This document shows, one piece after another, positions 34,294-45,252 of a stretch of DNA of 64,000 nucleotides (position 1 is its first letter; the number at the start of each line of letters is the position of its first letter). The notes below the pieces were generated by a model. It was not told where the DNA came from, ran no database searches, and was given only the letters and a program-made list of their open reading frames with translations. The DNA comes from Hyparrhenia diplandra. Lineage: Eukaryota; Streptophyta; Magnoliopsida; Poales; Poaceae. A program made the translations under genes and the position numbers. The stretch lies in NCBI GenBank assembly GCA_015847255.1, contig JADLZK010005796.1:62001-126000 (forward strand), given 5' to 3'.

Positions 34294-35851
34294 GAGCCTT
34301 TTCCACTTCGTGCCATTATAAAAGTTCGTTGTTCATTTCGGGCCATTGGAAAGTTCGTTCGGACACCCGTGTCATTCACCCAAACTTTTTACCATCGAGC
34401 CATTCCGTCCATAGGCGGTTGCTAACGCCGTCGAACAGAGCTGCAAAAGACATAAATGCCCTTCTCTCCATTGCTCTTGTTTCTTCCGTCGTTCTCGTTC
34501 CTCTTGCCTCTGTCCATCCTGTCTTCATCCTCGCCACGGGACCATGCATGCGGGCATGCGGCAAGCGAGGGGGCAGGCCCGTTCGCGCGATGGGCACCTG
34601 AGCGGCGAGGGAATTAAGTGGAGCAAAGGTGCCGTCGTGAGCATGGAAGACGGGCAAGGCAGGCAAGGCCGCGCGGGGGCCTACAGCACGACGCAGCGCC
34701 TGGGCGGCGGCGGCCACCGACTGCTCGCGTGAAGGGAGGGGCAATTACGGCCTTGCGAGCAGCGCGGCCGCACCACCGGGACATGGGGCGCCGAGGGCGT
34801 GGGGCGCCGGGGGGCGTTGGGCGGGCGGGCGGAGGTCGCGTCTGGCGGCCTTGGCGCATCCGTTAAACGACGAGCTCGGCCGGCGGCGACGAACTACTTC
34901 CACCCGGCTGCCGTGCCTGTAGGTGCTGCTGGCGTGCCACGGCGTATCTCAAGACCACCAAGCGCCCCCGTCGGCGTTGCTGCAATCGCCATGCACAACA
35001 CCGCGATTGGGCGGAGGTGATGCAGCTCCGACGCCCATGGCCACGGCAGCCATGGTGGGCAGCGACGCCGGTGGCGTAGGAGGCGCGTAGAGCGTCGGAG
35101 CGCGCCCGGGATGGCGTCAGGGAGCGCGGCCGTGGCCGCAGGAGGTGATGCGGCGCTCGCCGTCCAGGTGATGCGAGTCCACCGTCCATGGCTGTGCCGG
35201 CGCGTGAACCCGAGCATCCTCGACGCGAATAGGATCTCGGACCTCCAATCGGGGGCGCGCGCGGCCTCCGGGGCGGCCATGACGGGCGCGCCTGGGCGCC
35301 GGCGGGCGGACGACCAGCGGGAGGGATGGCGCGTCGGCGCGGCGCGGCAGCCTCGTGCTCCGGCGACAGCAGCGGTGGGAAGCGGCGGGCGCTGCGAGCC
35401 GTGCTCGGCGGCAGCGCCGCTGCCGCTTTGCGCCCGCGACCTGAAGGGTGTCTTGGCGCGCGTGCGATGGGTTACGCGCGGGGCAAACCGGGGAGGCAGC
35501 GCGGCGAGCGCAAGCCACGCAGGGGTGCTTCGTCCGCCGCCGCCGCCGCGAACGCGAAGCGCAGGGAAGCGCCGCCCGTTGCCGCGGGCGCGCTCACTCG
35601 CTTCGGCTGCCGGCGATGCTGAGGACCAAGACCATGAGGCCGCGGGGCGGGAAGGAAGAGGGGTATTTTTAACTTCTTAACCAACCGGGCCCACCCGCCG
35701 GGGCTGCTAAACGGTGGAAATGTAACAGAAGCCGGACGGAATGGCATGGGTGGTAAAAAAGTTTGGGTGAATGGCACAGGTGTCCGAACGAACTTTTCAA
35801 TGGCCCGAGTGGAACAACGAACTTTTATAATGGCATGAGTGGAAAAGGCTC
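34294..35851. mobile_element. MULE with GC-rich interior (Pack-MULE candidate)
   Basis: 1558-bp element with inverted ends of about 125 bp (GAGCCTTTTCCACT at both termini) and a perfect 9-bp duplication TTCCGTGTA (34285-34293, 35852-35860). The interior (about 34430-35690) is very GC-rich and has overlapping ORFs on both strands. This is typical of captured grass gene 5' ends, but no parent gene was recognised and no transposase is present. Confidence 0.88.
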
Positions 35852-35860
35852 TTCCGTGTA

Positions 35861-36480
35861 CGTAGCCGGTGGAGATTTCCATATAGCGGATATATATCTA
35901 ATCAGAAACTTAACAAAGATCGATCAGAGGCCGGCAAACAACCTAGTAGAAAGTAATTAAACTCTCCGGCCGGTCTCGAGGAGTAAAGTAGCCGGTGGTC
36001 AACGCAGTTGGTTGGGAGGACAGCAAGCAGCAGGCGAGCGCCCGCCACGGCGACTCGAGCGACGCGTCGCGTCCTGCTCCTCTCTCCTACGGGCGGGACC
36101 CATGCGCTGTGCCTGTGCGAGCGCCACGTCGGCATCCTGATGATGTCGGACCGCGAATACGTACGTACATACTCCGCGTCGCGCCGGAGCTGACTAGTAG
36201 TGGTCTACTGGTGGACTAGTGTACTACCTGGTCCAAAGCCACTTCTGTGGGCCAGGGAACAGTAACGATACGTGTTGTGTACCCTGCACGTACGTACGTG
36301 TATGAAAACTTCTGTGTACACAAAAGCACAAGTACGTGTTGTGTACCCTGCACGTACGTACGTGTATGAAAACTTAGAGCTCTATAGATGGCAAAAAATG
36401 TAGGTAAAAATTGTAACCCAACTTCTAAGTTTTTCCACTCTCTCTACATCACATTACATTAAATACACCAAAAGCAAACA
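35861..36480. other. intergenic, no gene recognised
   Basis: Holds only the short direct repeat at 36268-36373. No protein or RNA gene is seen. Confidence 0.5.
36268..36373. repeat. direct duplication of about 42 bp
   Basis: ACGTGTTGTGTACCCTGCAC followed by GTACGTACGTGTATGAAAACTT occurs at about 36268 and again at about 36332, 63 bp apart. Copies are identical over about 42 bp. Confidence 0.85.
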
Positions 36481-37426
36481 TATATGTTCGTAGTATAGAT
36501 GTGCAACGGGCTGGCCCGCCGACCGGCACGGGCCCGGGGCTAGAGCGCGACGCTCGTTAGGGCACGGGCCCAAAGAAATCCGCGGGCCACCGTCTGTGGC
36601 CGTGCCGCCCTAGACACCGGGCTGGCCAACGGCCAGACGACCGGTGGGCCGCATTCCGTGGCCGGGCCGAGCCCAAAAGCACGGGCCCGACGGTGGACCG
36701 GATCGCCCAAAGCCCGCAACCACGGCAAAAAAAATTGAGGTGAGCGTGTCGAGCCGGGGACGGGGACGCCGGCGCTCGGCGTGGCCGCGGGAGGTGGAGG
36801 CGGGAGGCACCGTCGGGATCCGGCCGCCACGCCCGGCTTTCGGCGTCGATATCCGGCCGCCACACTCTGCGCGCCGCCGCCGCTCGTTGCGCTGGAGGCA
36901 GCGGAGGGGCGCCAACGTCGCAGGTGGAGGCCGCGCGAGGGGCCGCCGCCGTCGTAACTGGAGGCCATCGTAGCTGGAGGGGCGCGGTCGTAGCTTGTTG
37001 CGTTCGGTGGGGGTGGAGGTCACGGGATAAGGTCGTATTTTTTTTTTTTTTTTTTTGAGGAACGGGATAAGGTCGTAGCTGGAGGTCACGGGATAAGCTT
37101 GTTGCCTGAGGCCACCGTTTTTAGCTGGGCTATCTATTGCTGGGCCGACTGCTACTCTGTGGCTTGTGAGGCGTACGCGAGACAGTTAGCACTTAACAGG
37201 CCATCAGTCTGTAGTATTTAGCGGGGGCCTGTATCGGGCCTCCTCTAGAAAACCGGGGCGGGCCGTGCCGCCCGCGTGCTGGGTGCGGCCCAGGCCCTAC
37301 TATGAAGCGGGCTTCGTGCGGCCCAGGCCCGAAAATTCCGTGCCGTGCCGTGCTCGTGTCGGGCCAAAATTCCGTGCCTCGCGCCGCGCCACCGCGCCTC
37401 GTGCTTTCTCGCTCATATATAGTTGA
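36481..37426. other. GC-rich degenerate repeat, possible hAT relic
   Basis: Starts near TAGATGTGCAACGGGCTGG and is rich in GGCCCGTGCC-like text on both sides (36530-36700 and 37250-37400). This resembles grass hAT-like elements with GTGCACGGGCC ends. TSD and right terminus are not clear. It contains a poly(T) run (37040-37057) and a short repeated GGTCACGGGATAAG. ORFs on both strands have no recognised domain. Confidence 0.35.
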
Positions 37427-37616
37427 GTATGAAATGTAGGTAAACAAAGTAACTAATTACACAGATTTAGATGTACATTGCGAGGCGATTCTTTTCGATC
37501 TAGTTACCCCATGGTAGGATAACGTTTTACCACAAACAAGCTAAAACATGCTACAACGCCCAAATTCTAACTTTTCGACATTGGGTTACAAATTTTTTGC
37601 CAACTAAACAAGGCCC
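37427..37616. repeat. MITE fragment
   Basis: Shares TTTAGATGTAC and GCGAGGCGA blocks with 28205-28345 and ends ACTAAACAAGGCCCT, a common grass MITE terminus. The matching left terminus is not visible. Confidence 0.5.
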
Positions 37617-38649
37617 TATTGTTAGGTCGTAAATAGATTGTCGGTTGGTATATATTGTCCAAATAAACCGTACGTGTAAGACTATCCGCACCGCGGTACT
37701 GGGAGAGAACTGCAGGATGGATTTACGATATATGGAGCTGCACCGTGGTGCGGAAGGAGCTACGCCCCGACCCGTTCCTGGATATATAGCGCTGGCGTTG
37801 CTCCTCAGGGGACGACAGACTTGGCGTGGGGCCCATCCAGCTTCGCGACGAGCACGGCGCCGAAAAGCGGGAGGGACTGGTCGTCGTTGCTGCCGCCGCC
37901 GTAGGAGCTCGCGCTGAATCCGGTCGACGCTGGTTGGCCGGGCGTGGTGGGAGAGCGAGAGGGCCGCCGCGGCTGGAGGAGGTTCTCCATGGCCATGGTG
38001 GGAGCTAGAGGAGGAGGCGGGTCGCTTCTCCCAGCCCCCACACCGGCGTCCATGGCCCCCTGCTTCGCCCGGCGCCGTCAGGGCGCCGCCGGGCCGACGG
38101 ATTCGGCGGCTGCCACCCAAGGCCACCGCCCATGGTGCACGCCGAAGCTCGCAGATCTCCCATGGCCACCGTGATAAATAAGACGCTGAGCTCGGGCGCG
38201 CCCATGGCGCACGCCGAGCCGGAGCTGGAGGTAAGCCGCTGCTGAGCTGGGCGCGGGCGGCGCTTACTACGCATCCGAGCCCGGTGAGCGGCGCGGCGGG
38301 CGGGCGTGCGGTGGAAGGGAAGAAGTCCCGACGCCGGACCCACGCGGTATAAAGTATGGGAGAGAGTTTTGACCGCGGCAGCAGAACCGAAAAATATTGT
38401 GGGACCCAGAGTACAGGATGGTTACAAAGATGACTTTAACGTTTCAGCGGTCGCGGTCAGCCTAATAATCTTTCCATCCGTGAACAACTCAATTTCTAAA
38501 GTGACTTTAGTATATTTTTCCCCCGAGGTTAACCAATTTTATATATACAAAATAATGGCACACAACTATGACAACAAAAACCTGACTTAGGAGAACTTTG
38601 TATGCTGATTTATTCAAGAATTGAATGGAGTATTATACTAGCACACATA
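37617..38649. other. GC-rich region, no gene recognised
   Basis: Overlapping ORFs on both strands (for example 37551-38126 minus, 37645-37917 plus) show proline/arginine-rich composition without a domain. Could be a gene-capture relic; no inverted ends or TSD were found. Confidence 0.35.
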
Positions 38650-38897
38650 GGGCGTGTTTGGTTTACGCCGTGTTCTGCCACGCCACATCTGTGGCCGCCG
38701 CAGTAATCATGGCAGACGTTTGCTTCTCGTCTAAACATCAACCGCCACAGCTTTTTCTTCTATCCTTTTCTTACTGTTGCTCGTCGTTTAGTCGTGGGCG
38801 ACTGTGGCGACCATTTCGACCACCTCCTCCGCCAGGCCATTAACGTGGCCCGCCACAGCACCGCGTGGCAAACGTGGGTAGAGAACCAAACATCCCC
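38650..38897. mobile_element. Tourist-like MITE
   Basis: 248-bp element with GGGCGTGTTTGGTT at the left, AACCAAACATCCCC at the right, and a 3-bp ATA duplication (38647-38649, 38898-38900). The body is GC-rich. Confidence 0.7.
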
Positions 38898-39243
38898 ATA
38901 ATTTGTTGTAGCACGAGCACGAGGGCTGAAGGCCTTCTTCAGTTGTCCTTATTCAAAGTGCTTCAACCATGCCACACGTTGCGGAAATTTATTTCTCTTC
39001 CAAAAATACCTGTTTTGTACATAATAATAGTGTACGAGTACTCCTACTAATACTATATTGACCTTTCCTCGGTGGAAAATGGAGAGGTACGTGGTGGGGC
39101 TGCAAATGTATCGTCACCTCACTACTGATTCTATTTTCTTAACTGATGTGGGCTGTTTTCGGTAGAGTGATGATACACAAAGCCCAAAAGGAATACTGAT
39201 GTGGTCCGGATTTAGGCGGAATGGTAAACGAAGGAGGATAGTA

Positions 39244-39447
39244 AGCAAAGCCCAAAAAAGAATTCTGTTGTGGGCCGTCTTCATGTTGAAAGCCCAAAGC
39301 ACATTATGCCATTTGGGCTGGACAAAAAGTTATTGATTCGCAAAAACAAGCCCAAAAAGAATTCTGCTGTGGGCCGTCTTCACGTTGAAAGCCCAAAGCA
39401 CATTATGCCATTTGGGCTGGACAAAAAGTTATACATTCGCAGAAAAC
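39244..39447. repeat. tandem duplication, about 101-bp unit
   Basis: Two copies, starting near 39244 and 39347, share CATTATGCCATTTGGGCTGG and neighbouring text with a few changes. They lie right beside the 3' end of the tRNA-Ala gene. GCCCAAA boxes recur within and before the units. Confidence 0.85.
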
Positions 39448-39455
39448 AATTCAGA

Positions 39456-39528
39456 TGGAGATGCGGGGTATCGATCCCCGTACCTCTCGCATGCTAAGCG
39501 AGCGCTCTACCATCTGAGCTACATCCCC
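39456..39528 (-). tRNA. tRNA-Ala (AGC)
   Basis: 73-nt cloverleaf on the minus strand: acceptor GGGGATG pairs with CATCTCC (one G-T), D arm with GCTCAGATGGTAGAGC, anticodon stem CTCGC/GCGAG with loop TTAGCAT (anticodon AGC), T arm with CGGGGATCGATACCCCG, discriminator A. No CCA and no intron. This is a normal nuclear cytosolic alanine tRNA. Confidence 0.97.
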
Positions 39529-39639
39529 TGCTTTGTATTTTGATCAAACACTAATCTTCAACAACGATGTCTAATGACGTTCTCTTGCTCAAATCGACCG
39601 TTGGTCTCTCGTCGATGGGTGACTTCATGGCCTGCCCGC

Positions 39640-39808
39640 ACCTGGAGCTGGCATGCCTTCGTGATGCATCGCCAGCGATGCACTGCAGAGTGGTGTACGG
39701 CGGCGCCGGCCCCGCCGACGACATTTGACCGCAGGGGCGAGACGAACTCCGGCTGAAACGCACCCTGTGCACGACCACCTCGTCGTCGTCTGCGTCTGCA
39801 TCACACAT
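39640..39808 (-). pseudogene. BAHD acyltransferase fragment
   Basis: Short minus-strand relic. It reads DEVVVHRVRFSR, then YTTLQCIAGD in the same frame, and RCITKA in a neighbouring one. These match the middle of the agmatine/tryptamine hydroxycinnamoyltransferase-like gene at 52775-54128 (VVMHRVNFSREF, YSTLQC, RCVTKA). The HxxxD and DFGWG-type parts are absent. It ends at a fold-back MITE. Confidence 0.65.
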
Positions 39809-40065
39809 TCCTCCGGGTTGGTATTAGAAGTCGTTTAGGACGGCGACACGGCGTCCAAAACATAACTTTGACCACTTGTTATTACAAAAATATTTATGTA
39901 AATGCGATATATGTATACTTTTATCAAAAGTATTTTTAAATACAAATCTATTCATATAATTTTTACATTTACAAACTCAACAACTTAAAAGTTATTAATG
40001 ATTTATATTCTCAATGTTTGGCCCAAACCTCATTCAAAACGACTTCTAATACCAACCCGGAGGAA
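39809..40065. mobile_element. fold-back MITE
   Basis: About 257 bp with near-perfect inverted ends of about 28 bp (CTCCGGGTTGGTATTAGAAG and its complement at 40036-40063). The interior is AT-rich. The ends resemble a Stowaway-type group, but the TSD is not certain. Confidence 0.7.
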
Positions 40066-40260
40066 AGTAATTGTTTTCATCGTCTTGGACGTGGGCAGCA
40101 TGCCGTGCGTAATTTAGCACTACAATGTACGTGGGCCGCGGACATTGACCAAGGCAAGGAGAATGCAGGCCGGCCGAATCCACTGTACTCTGGCCTGTCA
40201 ATACAATACTGGATCAATAGCTGAAGCCCAAGCAGTTTGCATTCGTTCCACCCCTGATGA
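40066..40260. other. short intergenic stretch
   Basis: Nothing recognised between the MITE and the MULE. Confidence 0.4.
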
Positions 40261-40269
40261 TAACAAAAA

Positions 40270-41316
40270 GGGAAAATTGGCTACGTACCATTGAAAGATG
40301 CCAACTTTAGGAATGTAGCGTTGAAAGATTTCTTCTTTGCTATGTAGCATCAAAAGGTCACAATGTTATTGGTTGCTAACACTTCCGTTAACTTTGCTAA
40401 CTTCCGTGTATTTCCGTTCGTGAAGTCGTCTTCTTTCCTCGAACTCAACCAGGGGAGACGTATGCAGAGGACTCAAAGCAAGACGCTGCCGGAGAATGAC
40501 TTGCCAGGACTGGAAGACGCTGCTGGAGGATGACCAGCTGTGTGCCCTTGCTTGCCGGAGTGGAGCGCCACCACCACGCGTGCTCGCCGTCAGCCAAGGC
40601 CGCGCGCTCGCTGACCATCCGGCCAGGCAGAGCCGCCGTCTGCCGCGCTGCGCTGCGCGAGGCGCCGCCGTTCGCAACGGAGCTCGCCCCCGGTCGCCTC
40701 GCGCACTCGCCCGCGCCGCGGCGCTCGCTCGCTGGCCGGTCGCCGCGCTCCTGTGCCGTCTGGCCAGGCTGCTCCGCAGTCTGCCGCGCTGCGCGTGGCG
40801 CCACCGTCCGCCACGCGAGCTCGCTCCCCGGTCGCCTCGCGCTATCGCCCGGGTCGCCGCGTCGGCGTGGTGCGACCACAGTGCAGCAGGGAGCCACGGA
40901 GGTCGGCGAGGTGGGATCGTGGGAGGACGCGAGGGACGACGCACGCGACGATGTTGGTCCCGACCACCAGCGGGCCCTGCCTCTCCCGGCTCCGCCGCTG
41001 ACACCCACGCACACAATGGCGCCTTCTCACCTCATCCGTGTGGACCGCCTCCCATCCCAAGCCCCCCTCACCACCCACCCCCGCGCGCTCCGGTGCCGAT
41101 GACGCACCAAGCCACCGAGAGCAGGACCGGCACCTTTACGGCCATGGCGTTGGAAGAACGGAGATATACACGGAATGACGGAACGTTAGCAAAGGGTCAC
41201 GGAAGTGGTAGAAACCAGTAACGTGTGATCTTTTAGTGCTACATAGCAAACAAGTAATCTTTCAATGTTATATTGCAAAAGATGGCATCTTTCAATGGTA
41301 TGTAGCCAATTTTCCC
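40270..41316. mobile_element. MULE with GC-rich interior and internal duplication
   Basis: 1047-bp element with inverted ends of about 160 bp beginning GGGAAAATTGGCTAC and a perfect 9-bp duplication TAACAAAAA (40261-40269, 41317-41325). The interior holds a direct duplication of about 100 bp (near 40618-40719 and 40759-40860, offset about 141 bp, a multiple of three). An open frame of 241 codons (40496-41221, plus) spans both copies and runs into the right end. An overlapping minus-strand frame also exists (40366-41016). No domain is recognised and no transposase is present. Confidence 0.88.
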
Positions 41317-41325
41317 TAACAAAAA

Positions 41326-41778
41326 GAAGGAAAAAAGTCCACGTGACATCCGCTTTAACCAAAAATCAGACAAAGCACTTCTAAAACTTTTAAAAGTGTT
41401 CATCTTACCTCCCTGTATAAACGTTTTAAAAAGGCGGTTTTTATCTTTATCGCTTTTTTATTTATTTCAGGTTGAATCTTTCAAAATTAATAGTAAATTA
41501 CAGAAAATCATAAATAGAAATCCTTTTTTGTTGGACTCTACATAAGTATTTATAAACATATAATATGGTATTCGTTAGTACAAATATTTTGTTATAGTTT
41601 TAGATCTATGTTTTTCTCTAAAATTAACCTGGAGTAATTCATAGCTGCGGTTTCTATGGTCCAATTGTAGTGAATTTATTATGGTGGACTAATTATTGTA
41701 TGCTTAAACTGGCAGTAAAAATTTCTTACTCATTTCATCAAATAGAACGTAGTTATAGACTTGGAAAATTTATACTAA
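41326..41778. other. AT-rich intergenic stretch
   Basis: No gene or repeat structure recognised. Confidence 0.5.
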
Positions 41779-42793
41779 CACTACGTATGTTGATTTTCGG
41801 CGGTTTTTGTAATCGCCACCAAGCTAGGGTCACCGAAAAATAGATCCATTAATGGTGGCGGTTTTTGCAATCGCCACCAAGCTAGGGCCACCGAAAAATC
41901 GATCCATTAATGGTGGCGGTTTTCTCGCACCCAAAACCACCACCGAAAAAAAGAAAAAATAATAAAAAAAAAAAAATCCAAACCCTAACCCTAATGGGCC
42001 CGCCCATTAGGGAAGCAGGGTCGCCGCTGCCGGATCCGCACAGAGAGTCACCGCGGGATCCGCCCAAGGCGCTGTATCCGCGTGGAGGAGTTCTGAGGAG
42101 GTCGTGTCGGCGTCGGATCCGCTACGGAGGAGGTAGAGTCGCCGCCGGTCCCCATCGGGTCGATGACGCGCCTCGGGACCGCCGCTGTCGGATCCGCCGG
42201 GAGGTTGGCGCGCAAGCGGTGAGGCGCGCGCCGCGTTCGTCGTCCTGAGCGTCGCCCGCGCCGTCCGCGCCAACCGGGAGCGCGCTTCAAGCGCTGCCCT
42301 AAGCGCTGACTGGACCCGCCGGAGGGCCGCGCGAGGACGTGGGTAAGTACGGGCCACGCGGATCCACTCCGGGAGGGCCGCGTGAGGGGCGAGGGCGCGC
42401 ACCGCCGCCGATCCAGCCGGAGGAGGTTGGGGCGCCGCCGCGCTAGGACAGGGGACGGGGGCGACATTGGGGAGATGAGGGGAGAGTGCGGTGCGGGGCC
42501 GTGAGGAGAGAAGTGAGGGAGGGGAAAGGGTGAGGTTATGTTAGGGTTTGTGGGGGTATATATATGCGGGAGGTATTATTGGGCTTCAAACTTGGTATTG
42601 GGCTACACATTTCTAACGGGCTGGGCGGATTAAGCGTGTGGCGGTTTTATTAAAAGAACCGCCACGTCTAATATATATTTACCATGGCGTTTCTTTAACC
42701 GCCACGGTTAATAAAAGAAAAACCGCCACGGTAAATTGAGCCACCACCATTAACCATTTGGAAGTGTTATGCAAAATCAAACCTGTAGTAGTG
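41779..42793. mobile_element. small CACTA element
   Basis: 1015-bp element, CACTAC at the left and GTAGTG at the right, flanked by TAA on both sides (41776-41778, 42794-42796). Inner end sequences share GATTTT. Subterminal repeats of GGTGGCGGTTTT and its complement occur at both ends, the usual TNPA-type binding pattern. The interior is GC-rich and lacks transposase. Confidence 0.88.
42048..42467 (-). CDS. hypothetical ORF in CACTA with promoter-like leader
   Basis: 139-codon open frame on the minus strand starting MSPPSPVLARRRPNLLRLD. Upstream on the same strand lie TATATATA (about 42556-42565), a telobox AAACCCTAA (42541-42549) and a CT-rich leader, a layout like many plant housekeeping promoters. 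No domain is recognised. It is perhaps a captured promoter and first exon. Coding status is doubtful. Confidence 0.3.
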   Translation of the reverse strand: MSPPSPVLARRRPNLLRLDRRRCAPSPLTRPSRSGSAWPVLTHVLARPSGGSSQRLGQRLKRAPGWRGRRGRRSGRRTRRAPHRLRANLPADPTAAVPRRVIDPMGTGGDSTSSVADPTPTRPPQNSSTRIQRLGRIPR

Positions 42794-42796
42794 TAA

Positions 42797-43189
42797 GTTT
42801 GTAAATATAAAGCTAAATAAATCTATAACTAAGTTATACATGATCCAATTTGGACAATTGTACTACAGTTGAAGCATGTAATAATTAGAGAAAAAGTTTA
42901 ATTAACCTTTCATCTATTAAGGGTGCTCCACTTCACCCTTTCGGCTATGAAATGATCTAATTTACCCCCTCAACTTTCTAAAACCGTATATTTTTACCCC
43001 AAAGGCGGTTTTCGGTGGTGGTTTTGCTATGGGGGTTTCACTACAGTGTCTACGAGTAGGCTACAGTGTGGGTGGTTTTGTCTTTTTCTATTTATTTTTG
43101 TTGAATCTTTGAAAATTATAGTAAATCATAGAAAAATCAAAAAATAGAACATCCAATTTTTTTGGACGCACATGATTAGCTCTACACAA
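42797..43189. other. intergenic stretch
   Basis: No gene. Around 42885-43010 the text (CCCTCAACTTTCTAAAACC and similar) loosely resembles an arm of the MULE-type MITE at 31676-32207. Confidence 0.4.
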
Positions 43190-43609
43190 TGTTGGTCAGT
43201 ACCATCTCGAATGCAGATTGGGCCGGTTGTGTTGATGACAGGAGGTCAATCAGTGGGTTTGCAATATTTCTTGGGTCTAACCTTGTCTTTTGGAGTGCTA
43301 GGAACCCATAGTCTCACATTCTAGCACCAAAGCTGAGTACAAAGCTTTTGCCCAATGCCACGGCCGACATGTTGTGGATTCAAAAGCTACTAGGTGAACT
43401 TTAGGTTTCTCACCCACCGGTGACAAGGCTATGGTGTGACAACTTAGGAGCCAAGTACTTGTTAGCGGTGTTTCATGCTCACATGAAGCACATTGAAATA
43501 GACTTCCATTTTGTTCGTGCAAGGGTAGCACAAAACCACTTGCAGTCTCCAAAATGTAGAATTTTTAGGGTCCATCTCAACCTTGTCAGTGGCTGAGATT
43601 GAGGAGGAG
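43190..43609 (+). pseudogene. copia RNase H C-terminal remnant
   Basis: Plus-strand end of a Ty1/copia pol. It reads DWAGCVDDRRSISGFAIFLG, LWCDNLGAKYL and MKHIEIDFHFVRARVAQ, the conserved copia RNase H order, with in-frame stops and a slip. It is followed by a purine tract (GATTGAGGAGGAG) and an LTR. Upstream pol and the 5' LTR are gone. Confidence 0.85.
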
Positions 43610-43856
43610 TGTTAAGATGATAAGGTCATCACATAGCGTTGTCTAGATACATTGGATAGGCGCCGTCATCAGGTTATTGAGGCGGTGGCCGTGTACATGC
43701 AGGTAGCGTGTTTTTAGATAGATGTTTGTTATGAATTTGTTGTAAACTCTGATTTGTTGTACATGCCACATAGGGTTTGTTCCCTACGTATATAACATGC
43801 AATCGAGAGAGCCAAGAAAAGGGTCATCTCGTTCCCTCATTTTCACGAGGAGTACA
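43610..43856 (+). repeat. probable copia 3' LTR
   Basis: Begins TGTTAAGATGATAAGG directly after the purine tract. A plausible end is AGTACA at 43856 (247 bp). No partner LTR is in the window to confirm the right edge. Confidence 0.55.
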
Positions 43857-44257
43857 TTTTAGGGTGTTAATATATGAGCCTATGTGAACAGATTAATAAC
43901 AAACAATAAGATTTTGTGTAGTGGGTAATTTCTTAGAAAACAAAATAGATCTAGTGGTTATTAACGACTAGATTTTTAATTTGATGGTTAGATGTTTTCG
44001 ATTAACATTGAGAATTTATAACATTTATATCTTCTTTTAGCGTGTCTAGCCTTTTTAACTCTCATTAGTAATAGTAAGATACTATCCCACATCTAACCGA
44101 AATCCAACCAGCACAAAAACAATTATTATTATATTAACATGATGTGTGAGAGTCATGCTACATTGATTACAATCATGGATCGAGATGAAGGCTTGGCCCA
44201 GCCGGCTAAAAACATATTGTATAGCTCAGTCGAGGTTGTTTGTGACGGCGCTACCGA
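43857..44257. other. intergenic stretch
   Basis: No gene recognised; ends at the CGA target site of the Pack-CACTA. Confidence 0.4.
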
Positions 44258-44939
44258 CACTATGCCAGAAATCGCTATCAGCGACACCACTATTTGTGAC
44301 TCAGAAACAAAATGCGTCACCAATAGATTATCAGCGACGCGGGTTAACAATATGTGTCACTGATTAGCTGGTGCCCATGCTCTAGAATCAATATGTGTCA
44401 CAAATAACACCTTATCAGCGACGCGTCTTGTTAATCCGCGTCACTAATAGTATCTGCGACGCGTGTTGCTCAGCCGCGTCACAGATATGTGCTCATATCA
44501 GTGACGCAGGTCAACAAAACGTGTCACCGATAATTAATGTGACGTGTGTTTTATAGACGCGTCGCTGATAGGCACACCAAAATGTGACTCATTTTGTGTA
44601 TCCGCGTCACAAATTTCTGGGATGAGCTACTGGGCCTTGTCCAAACAGCCCAGCAGTGTAGATGCCCATCTAAATCAGAAGCCCATACGACTCGTCTATA
44701 GGTGTGCGACTCGCTCGGTCTTTTCAAAAAAAAAAAATGACTCGCTCGGTCCATCGGTCGCCATCCCCGTACCCTAACCCTAACCCAGCACCCAGAGCAG
44801 ACCGGCGGCGGCGGCAAGTCGAGCAGTGCGCAGCGGCGCGAGCGTGCGGCGTGGAGGCGCCCATGGCTTAGTGGAAGCGCGAGCAGCAAGCAGACGCGGC
44901 AGGCGGCGACGGCGGCGGCGGCGCGAGTAGCTGAGAAAG

Positions 44940-45252
44940 ATGGTGGCGGCGTCGGTCGAATCTGCAGCCGTCCCGGCCACCGCCCCTCCCCCCCCTCCTC
45001 TCCCCTCCCACTCGTCCCTGTGCTGGCCGAATCGTCAGAAGCCCGCCGTCCCCGGAGGCATCCCTAGCAGCTGCGGCGGAGTGGCCGTCGGAGGCACCTT
45101 CGAGCGGACGTGGGTGCGGGCGCTGCCCCTGCGGCGGCAAGCACGAAGAGCTACGTGGCCAGCCCCAGCCCCAGCCCCAGCTAGCAGTGCGATGCGGTCC
45201 CTGCTCGAGATCCGGCAGCTGGCTAGCTCCTTAAAGGACCACGACATCTCAG
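44940..45252 (+). other. possible captured first exon
   Basis: GC-rich open frame starting MVAASVESAAVPATAPPPPP and ending ...SLLEIRQLASSLKDHDIS just before a good donor (CTCAG|GTAATTG). ACCCTAACCCTAACCC lies upstream at about 44771. No recognised domain; it could be joined to the chaperonin exons in a chimeric transcript, which is inference. Confidence 0.35.

Noticed and set aside
37617..38390. GC-rich block as a third Pack-MULE
   Set aside because: No inverted ends and no 9-bp duplication could be found.
41970..44790. AACCCTAACCC stretches as interstitial telomere repeats
   Set aside because: Only two or three units, each beside a CT-rich leader. They are better explained as promoter teloboxes.
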